A stretch of 11,306 nucleotides of DNA from Lachnospiraceae bacterium. Its GTDB lineage: Bacteria; Bacillota_A; Clostridia; Lachnospirales; Lachnospiraceae. The translations under genes were made by a program, and so were the position numbers. The DNA lies in NCBI GenBank assembly GCA_017435025.1, contig JAFSFU010000104.1:1-11306 (forward strand). The letters run 5' to 3'. This document shows positions 6,995 through 11,306 of the stretch, piece after piece. Numbering within the stretch: position 1 is the first letter of the stretch; each line of letters opens with the position of its first letter. The notes beneath the pieces are model-generated. The model worked only from the letters and a program-made list of their open reading frames with translations, did not search any database and was not told the DNA's origin.

Positions 6995-7633
6995 ATGGGT
7001 TATAACTATACAAAGATTACAGCTGCGGGTGTTCAGGTACCGTTGAAAGTTGTAAAAGGTCATTTTGCAACCAATCATGCACATACCAATTACTATCTTG
7101 ATCTGACAACGATCAAGAGTCGTATCAGCGAAGCACAGGAAATTGCTCGCTCCCTTTGCCATATGTATCTTTACAACATGGTAGTGGATACGATCGTATG
7201 TATGGAGGGAACGGAAGTAATCGGTACATTCCTGGCAGCAGAGCTTAAGAACGGCGGTTTCCTTTCTCAGAATGCGCATAAAACCATTTATGTTGTAAAA
7301 CCGGAGTTCAACAGCAACAGCCAGATTATGTTTAAGGATAATCTGAAACCGATGATCAACGGAAAGAATGTGATCATCCTTACAGCGACTGTTACAACCG
7401 GTCTTACGATCAATAAGGCGATTGAAGGCGTTCAGTATTACGGTGGAAAAATTCAGGTAGTATCCGCGGTATTCAGTACCATGAAACAGGTGAACGGAAT
7501 TCCGATCATTGCAGTCTTTGATCAGACACAGCTGCCGGATTATCAGTACAACGATTACCGTAATTGTCCGATTTGTAAAGCGGGACAGCCGTTGGATGCA
7601 CTGATCAATCCGTACGGATATCAAAAACTGTAG
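6995..7633 (+). CDS. Orotate-phosphoribosyltransferase-like protein with degenerate PRPP loop
   Basis: This 212-residue protein resembles type I phosphoribosyltransferases, which transfer ribose-5-phosphate from PRPP to a base. The PRPP-loop region (about 126-138) reads NVIILTATVTTGLT. It keeps the TTG-x-T part, but the acidic pair of the canonical VDDVITTG is replaced by T130-A131. Upstream is a Rossmann-like strand with a GTEVIG turn (72-77). The C terminus has CPICK (191-195) followed by LDALINPYGY. I recall similar proteins labelled orotate phosphoribosyltransferase in Lachnospiraceae, but the lost acidic residues make catalysis doubtful; a regulatory or binding role is possible. I chose ATG 6995 because AAGGAGG (6981-6987) is 7 bases upstream. 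An in-frame GTG at 6989 is only one base from that site. It stands alone, not in a pyr operon. Confidence 0.75.
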   Translation: MGYNYTKITAAGVQVPLKVVKGHFATNHAHTNYYLDLTTIKSRISEAQEIARSLCHMYLYNMVVDTIVCMEGTEVIGTFLAAELKNGGFLSQNAHKTIYVVKPEFNSNSQIMFKDNLKPMINGKNVIILTATVTTGLTINKAIEGVQYYGGKIQVVSAVFSTMKQVNGIPIIAVFDQTQLPDYQYNDYRNCPICKAGQPLDALINPYGYQKL

Positions 7634-7690
7634 CGGATGCTTTAGTTGGGAAATTATACCGCAATAATACCGGATAAAACAAGAAAATAC

Positions 7691-7718
7691 TTGCATTTTT
7701 AACAGAAGTTTGTATAAT
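7691..7718 (+). promoter_or_regulatory. Promoter of the ilvBNC(D) operon
   Basis: TTGCAT (7691-7696) and TATAAT (7713-7718) are 16 bases apart. Transcription should start near 7725-7727, leaving a leader of about 170 bases before ilvB. No comparable promoter is visible between the leader terminator (ends 7832) and the ilvB start, so expression should depend on this one. Confidence 0.75.
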
Positions 7719-7726
7719 AAATAACA

Positions 7727-7780
7727 ATGGCAGTGCAGAAAAGTAATCACACTGTAATGGACTCTGTAGACGATGTTTAA
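7727..7780 (+). CDS. Candidate leader peptide of the ilv operon, valine-rich, 17 aa
   Basis: The frame ATG...TAA encodes MAVQKSNHTVMDSVDDV, with four valines in 17 residues (positions 3, 10, 14 and 17). Valine is an end product of the operon. The ATG falls at or one base after the predicted transcription start, so it would be translated as a leaderless mRNA; no Shine-Dalgarno is present. It lies wholly between the promoter and the leader terminator and covers the segments that could pair with that terminator. The short length and lack of a ribosome site mean it could be chance. It lacks leucine and isoleucine codons, unlike many ilv leader peptides. Confidence 0.35.
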   Translation: MAVQKSNHTVMDSVDDV

Positions 7781-7803
7781 GAATGCAATGATGGCCTTAC
7801 AGC
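7730..7803 (+). promoter_or_regulatory. Candidate antiterminator pairing in the ilv leader
   Basis: Bases 7752-7760 (CTGTAATGG) can pair with 7795-7802 (CCTTACAG), the left arm of the terminator, giving 8 pairs with one bulged T. A second copy of the element, CTGTAG at 7764-7769, can make six pairs with the same arm. Bases 7731-7735 (CAGTG) can instead pair with 7750-7754 (CACTG). This gives the mutually exclusive 1:2, 2:3 and 3:4 layout of an attenuator. The helices were found by eye and not energy-tested. Confidence 0.45.
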
Positions 7804-7832
7804 ACAACGCTGTAGGGCCTTTTTGTTTTTTT
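7793..7832 (+). terminator. Intrinsic terminator in the ilvB leader (attenuator)
   Basis: An 11-bp stem with one G-U pair (7793-7803 with 7809-7819; GGCCTTACAGC and GCTGTAGGGCC) and a 5-base loop is followed by thirteen bases that are all T except one G. It is the strongest terminator in the window. It lies between the ilv promoter and ilvB rather than after a gene end, so it must be bypassed for ilvB expression. It could also stop read-through from the OPRT-like gene. Confidence 0.88.
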
Positions 7833-7896
7833 GGGAGAGACGAAACTCGCAGCAAGATTGTCTACGAAACGAAAAAAGAACAATGAGGAGAGTTTT

Positions 7897-9558
7897 ATGA
7901 AAATGAAAGGTGCGCAGATTCTGGTGGAGGAGCTGATCCATCAGGGTGTGGAAGTGGTATTTGGATATCCGGGCGGAACTGTTCTTGATATTTATGATGC
8001 CCTTTTTCAGGCTTCTGACCGAATCGAACACGTTCTTACAGCTCATGAGCAGGGCGCTGCCCATGCAGCGGACGGTTACGCAAGAGCCAGCGGAAAAGTT
8101 GGCGTTGTGATCGCAACGAGCGGTCCTGGTGCAACAAACCTTGTAACCGGTATTGCCAACGCATATATGGATTCTGTTCCGATGGTCGCGATCACCGGTA
8201 ACGTAGCAGTATCTAACCTTGGCAAGGACTCTTTCCAGGAAGTGGATATTGTCGGTGTGACGATGCCGATCGTAAAGCACAACTTTACAGTCCGCAACAT
8301 CAATGATCTTCAGAAGATCATCAAAGAAGCATTTATCTTTGCCAACGAAGGCCGTAAGGGACCGGTTGTGATCGATATCCCGAAGGATATTCAGCTGGCG
8401 GAGTGCGAATATATCGAGGATATGCAGTCTGTTCCGTATATCAAGAAGCCAAAGGCAGGAAGTGTCAACGATATGGATGCACTTCTGGAAATCGTAAAAC
8501 AGGCGAAGAAACCGTTTATCTACGCGGGCGGCGGTATTATCGCATCCGGTGCAGAGAAGGAAGTTCTGGAGCTTTCCAAACGTCTCAATGCTCCGGTGGG
8601 TCTCAGCATGATGGGCTTGACCGCGATTCCGGCTTCCTACCCGTTAAACCTCGGCATGTGCGGTATGCACGGAAAGTATGAGGCGACAAAAGCTCAGTCT
8701 GAATGTGATCTTCTGCTTGCAGTGGGTGTACGTTTCTCTGATCGTGCAACTGGCGACAAACGCGAATATACAAAGAAATGTACCACTGTACATATCGATA
8801 TCGACCGCGCGGAACTCGGAAAAAACATCAGCCCGGATATCAGCATGTGGGGTGATGTAAAAGAGATTCTTGGTCAGATTCTTGCAGTGGTTCCGCAGTG
8901 TGAGCATCCGGAATGGATCGAGGAAGTGGAAGGTTACAGAAAGGTATCCAAGACTTTGGAATTCTCCGGTTTCAACCCGAGAAATATCCTTGAAGAAGTG
9001 AATAAGCATATGGCTCCGGATACGGTGGTGGCAACGGACGTTGGCCAGCATCAGATGTGGACCATGCAGTATTATAAATTTGAGAAACCGCATACTCTGC
9101 TCAGTTCCGGCGGTCTCGGAACCATGGGCTACGGCTTCGGCGCAGCCATCGGCGGCTGCTTCGCAAGCGGCAAGAAGCGTACCCTGTTCGTTACCGGAGA
9201 CGGAAGTTTTGGTATGAATATGAACGAGATGATCACTGCGGTAAAGCAGAAACTTCCGATCACTATTATTCTTATGAACAACCATGTGCTCGGTATGGTC
9301 AGACAGTGGCAGACGATCTTCTACGACAGCAGATATTCCCAGACGGTTCTGGAAAGACAGATCGATTATCCGCTCTTTGCGAAAGCCTTCGGTGCGGAAG
9401 GTTACTCCGTATCTGATATGGATGCACTGAAAGCTGCTCTGGATGCGGCTGATAAGGCAGAGGGTCCGGTTCTGATCGAATGCAAGATCGGCAAAGATGA
9501 GCGAGTTCTCCCGATGATTCCGGCGGGACGTTCCATCAAAGATGTGATTCTGAAATAG
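7897..9558 (+). CDS. ilvB: Acetolactate synthase large (catalytic) subunit, biosynthetic type
   Basis: This 553-residue ThDP enzyme condenses two pyruvates to 2-acetolactate, or pyruvate plus 2-ketobutyrate to acetohydroxybutyrate, the first common step to valine, leucine and isoleucine. The N-terminal domain has GYPGGTVLDIYDAL and catalytic E51 in AHEQGAAHAADGYAR. A central FAD-type domain (about 190-325) follows. The ThDP motif runs from GDG (434-436) to NN (461-462). W471 in VRQWQ corresponds to the inhibitor-site tryptophan of plant enzymes. The adjacent regulatory subunit argues against a catabolic AlsS. I chose ATG 7897, with GAGGAG (7885-7890) 6 bases upstream. The frame also opens at a TTG at 7831, but that would add 22 unrelated residues and lies in the terminator T-run. 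ilvN follows after 15 bases. Confidence 0.97.
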   Translation: MKMKGAQILVEELIHQGVEVVFGYPGGTVLDIYDALFQASDRIEHVLTAHEQGAAHAADGYARASGKVGVVIATSGPGATNLVTGIANAYMDSVPMVAITGNVAVSNLGKDSFQEVDIVGVTMPIVKHNFTVRNINDLQKIIKEAFIFANEGRKGPVVIDIPKDIQLAECEYIEDMQSVPYIKKPKAGSVNDMDALLEIVKQAKKPFIYAGGGIIASGAEKEVLELSKRLNAPVGLSMMGLTAIPASYPLNLGMCGMHGKYEATKAQSECDLLLAVGVRFSDRATGDKREYTKKCTTVHIDIDRAELGKNISPDISMWGDVKEILGQILAVVPQCEHPEWIEEVEGYRKVSKTLEFSGFNPRNILEEVNKHMAPDTVVATDVGQHQMWTMQYYKFEKPHTLLSSGGLGTMGYGFGAAIGGCFASGKKRTLFVTGDGSFGMNMNEMITAVKQKLPITIILMNNHVLGMVRQWQTIFYDSRYSQTVLERQIDYPLFAKAFGAEGYSVSDMDALKAALDAADKAEGPVLIECKIGKDERVLPMIPAGRSIKDVILK

Positions 9559-9573
9559 GAAAGGAGAAGGGAT

Positions 9574-10095
9574 ATGGATAAGAAATTCGCAGTCAGCCTC
9601 GTTGTAAACAACGTTCCGGGCGTAATGAACCGTATCGGTGGAATTTATTCCAAGAGAAATTATAATATCAGTTCCTTTTCCGGCGGTGAGACCGAAGATC
9701 CGAGATATACACGTATCACCATCGTGTCGACCGGCGATGAATATATGAAAGATCAGGTGCTGAGACAGCTGGAAAAGCTGTATGATGTAAAATCAATCCT
9801 TGTTTTGGATGCAGATACAGCGGTGATCGCCCAGCACATGTTCATCAAGATTGATGTGACGGGTACGGAGCGTGGTTCTACGAAGCATCAGGCAGTGGAG
9901 ATTATCAACGAGTACGCAGGCAAGATCATTGATTTCGGCCAGAATCACGTAACCGTTGAACTGTCCGGCTCCAAGGAAAAGATGGACAGCTTTATTGAAA
10001 AAGTAAAACGATTTGGTATTTTAGAAGTAAGCCGCTCCGGTGACGTTGCGATCGGTCTTGGCCGTGAGACAACCATCAGCGCATTTGACGAATAA
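9574..10095 (+). CDS. ilvN: Acetolactate synthase small (regulatory) subunit
   Basis: This 173-residue subunit activates IlvB and gives feedback inhibition, normally by valine. The N-terminal ACT domain is clear: NNVPGVMNRIGGIYSKRNYN (residues 12-31), with the N13/P15/G16 loop and N31 in the region that binds valine in IlvH-type proteins. The C-terminal ALS_ss_C domain (about 85-165) includes ERGSTKHQAVEII and DFGQNHVTVELSG. Length fits the longer IlvH-like class rather than the short E. coli IlvN. AAGGAG (9561-9566) lies 7 bases before the ATG, and ilvB ends 15 bases upstream. The phrase SGGETEDPRYTRITIV differs slightly from the common VGPTE form but keeps the strand pattern. Confidence 0.96.
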   Translation: MDKKFAVSLVVNNVPGVMNRIGGIYSKRNYNISSFSGGETEDPRYTRITIVSTGDEYMKDQVLRQLEKLYDVKSILVLDADTAVIAQHMFIKIDVTGTERGSTKHQAVEIINEYAGKIIDFGQNHVTVELSGSKEKMDSFIEKVKRFGILEVSRSGDVAIGLGRETTISAFDE

Positions 10096-10118
10096 AGATT
10101 TTAATTTAAAGGAGATAA

Positions 10119-11138
<1,020 letters not shown>

Positions 11139-11158
11139 TCGCGATTTTCCGCGCACGA

Positions 11159-11174
11159 ACGGACGTAAGTCCGT
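11159..11174 (+). repeat. Short perfect hairpin after ilvC
   Basis: ACGGAC-GTAA-GTCCGT forms a 6-bp stem with a four-base GTAA (GNRA-type) loop, 20 bases after the ilvC stop. No T-run follows, so it is not an intrinsic terminator. It may protect the ilvBNC mRNA 3' end or be chance. Confidence 0.45.
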
Positions 11175-11203
11175 GAGTCATCACTGCGAATATAGAAAAT
11201 ACC

Positions 11204-11239
11204 GGTTTTGGGTCAGGCTTTCTTGCCTGGCCTAAAGCC
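11204..11239 (+). repeat. Long hairpin between ilvC and ilvD
   Basis: Bases 11204-11218 pair with 11225-11239 in an uninterrupted 15-bp stem (three G-U pairs) around a 6-base loop TTTCTT. It ends 8 bases before the ilvD ribosome site. There is no T-run afterwards, so it is unlikely to be a terminator on the + strand. It may be a processing or stability element that sets ilvD levels relative to ilvBNC, or a factor-dependent site. Confidence 0.65.
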
Positions 11240-11247
11240 ATAATTAT

Positions 11248-11253
11248 GGAGGA
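11248..11253 (+). promoter_or_regulatory. Ribosome binding site of ilvD
   Basis: GGAGGA lies 8 bases before ATG 11262 and fixes that start for the gene that runs off the window. Confidence 0.8.
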
Positions 11254-11261
11254 AATGCAAT

Positions 11262-11306
11262 ATGATTTCTGATCAGATCAAATTAGGCGTGGAACGTGCC
11301 CCGCAC
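11262..11306 (+). CDS. ilvD: Dihydroxy-acid dehydratase, N-terminal fragment (runs off window)
   Basis: Only 15 codons are visible: MISDQIKLGVERAPH. The block GVERAPH, just after a short Ser-Asp start, is the typical N terminus of IlvD, where it continues into the first helix of this Fe-S dehydratase. IlvD converts the IlvC products to 2-keto acids, so its position after ilvC makes sense. The ribosome site is good and the frame is open to the window end. The call rests on this short motif plus context. Confidence 0.82.
   Translation, partial: MISDQIKLGVERAPH

Noticed and set aside
6842..7855. A 337-codon open frame on the minus strand opposite map's end and the OPRT-like gene
   Set aside because: It lies opposite a well-supported gene with its own RBS and promoter, crosses the ilv promoter and terminator, has a cysteine/histidine/isoleucine-rich composition typical of antisense frames, and matches no family I know.
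7773..7886. A 37-codon ORF starting at ATG 7773, overlapping the stop of the leader ORF and reading through the terminator
   Set aside because: It has no ribosome site, its residues are set by the terminator stem and T-run, and it ends just before the ilvB start. The one-frame-shifted overlap with the leader ORF is suggestive of coupling but too weak to call.
7634..7896. T-box riboswitch before ilvB
   Set aside because: T-boxes often control branched-chain operons in Firmicutes, but no AGGGTGG-like T-box sequence or long stem I is visible, and the leader is too short (about 110 bases from start to end of terminator).
8644..9285. A 213-codon minus-strand frame opposite ilvB
   Set aside because: It is an antisense shadow of a clear ThDP enzyme and shows no recognisable domain or ribosome site.

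Overview
The window reads as ordinary chromosomal DNA from a Gram-positive anaerobe, most likely a Lachnospiraceae-type Clostridia. The evidence is strong AGGAGG-type ribosome binding sites, a lipobox lipoprotein with an Ala/Glu/Thr-rich linker, sigma-A-like TTGACA/TATAAT promoters, moderate G+C, and gene variants typical of that family: a SEC-C-tagged methionine aminopeptidase and an OPRT-like protein ending in a CPICK motif. No mobile element, CRISPR array, tRNA or rRNA gene was seen. All genes lie on the + strand except pcp.

Region 1 (1-4460) is peptide uptake and breakdown. It holds the 3' end of an OppD/DppD-type ATPase, a complete OppF/DppF-type ATPase overlapping it by 14 bases, and a family-5 solute-binding lipoprotein. 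An intrinsic terminator (3151-3177) follows. Next comes an M20D amidohydrolase with its own weak promoter. The permease genes are presumably upstream of the window.

Region 2 (4423-6888) starts with a hairpin shared by two convergent genes. Pyroglutamyl peptidase (pcp, minus strand) is divergent from yaaA, which is followed closely by map (type I methionine aminopeptidase with an N-terminal SEC-C zinc motif). The pcp and yaaA promoters appear to overlap at their -10 boxes.

Region 3 (6918-7633) is a single gene with its own promoter. It encodes an orotate-phosphoribosyltransferase-like protein whose PRPP loop lacks the usual acidic pair.

Region 4 (7691-11306) is a branched-chain amino acid operon: ilvB (acetolactate synthase large subunit), ilvN (regulatory subunit), ilvC (ketol-acid reductoisomerase) and the first 15 codons of ilvD. 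Together these lead from pyruvate or 2-ketobutyrate to the 2-keto acids of valine and isoleucine. The only good promoter lies upstream of a strong terminator in the ilvB leader. Upstream leader sequence can pair with the terminator's left arm, and a 17-codon valine-rich ORF begins almost at the predicted transcription start, so attenuation is likely. A long hairpin without a U-tract separates ilvC from ilvD.

I found no wholly new system. The most interesting items are the ilv leader and the degenerate phosphoribosyltransferase. No gene-free stretch exceeds 300 bases; the longest is 7634-7896, which holds the ilv promoter and leader.
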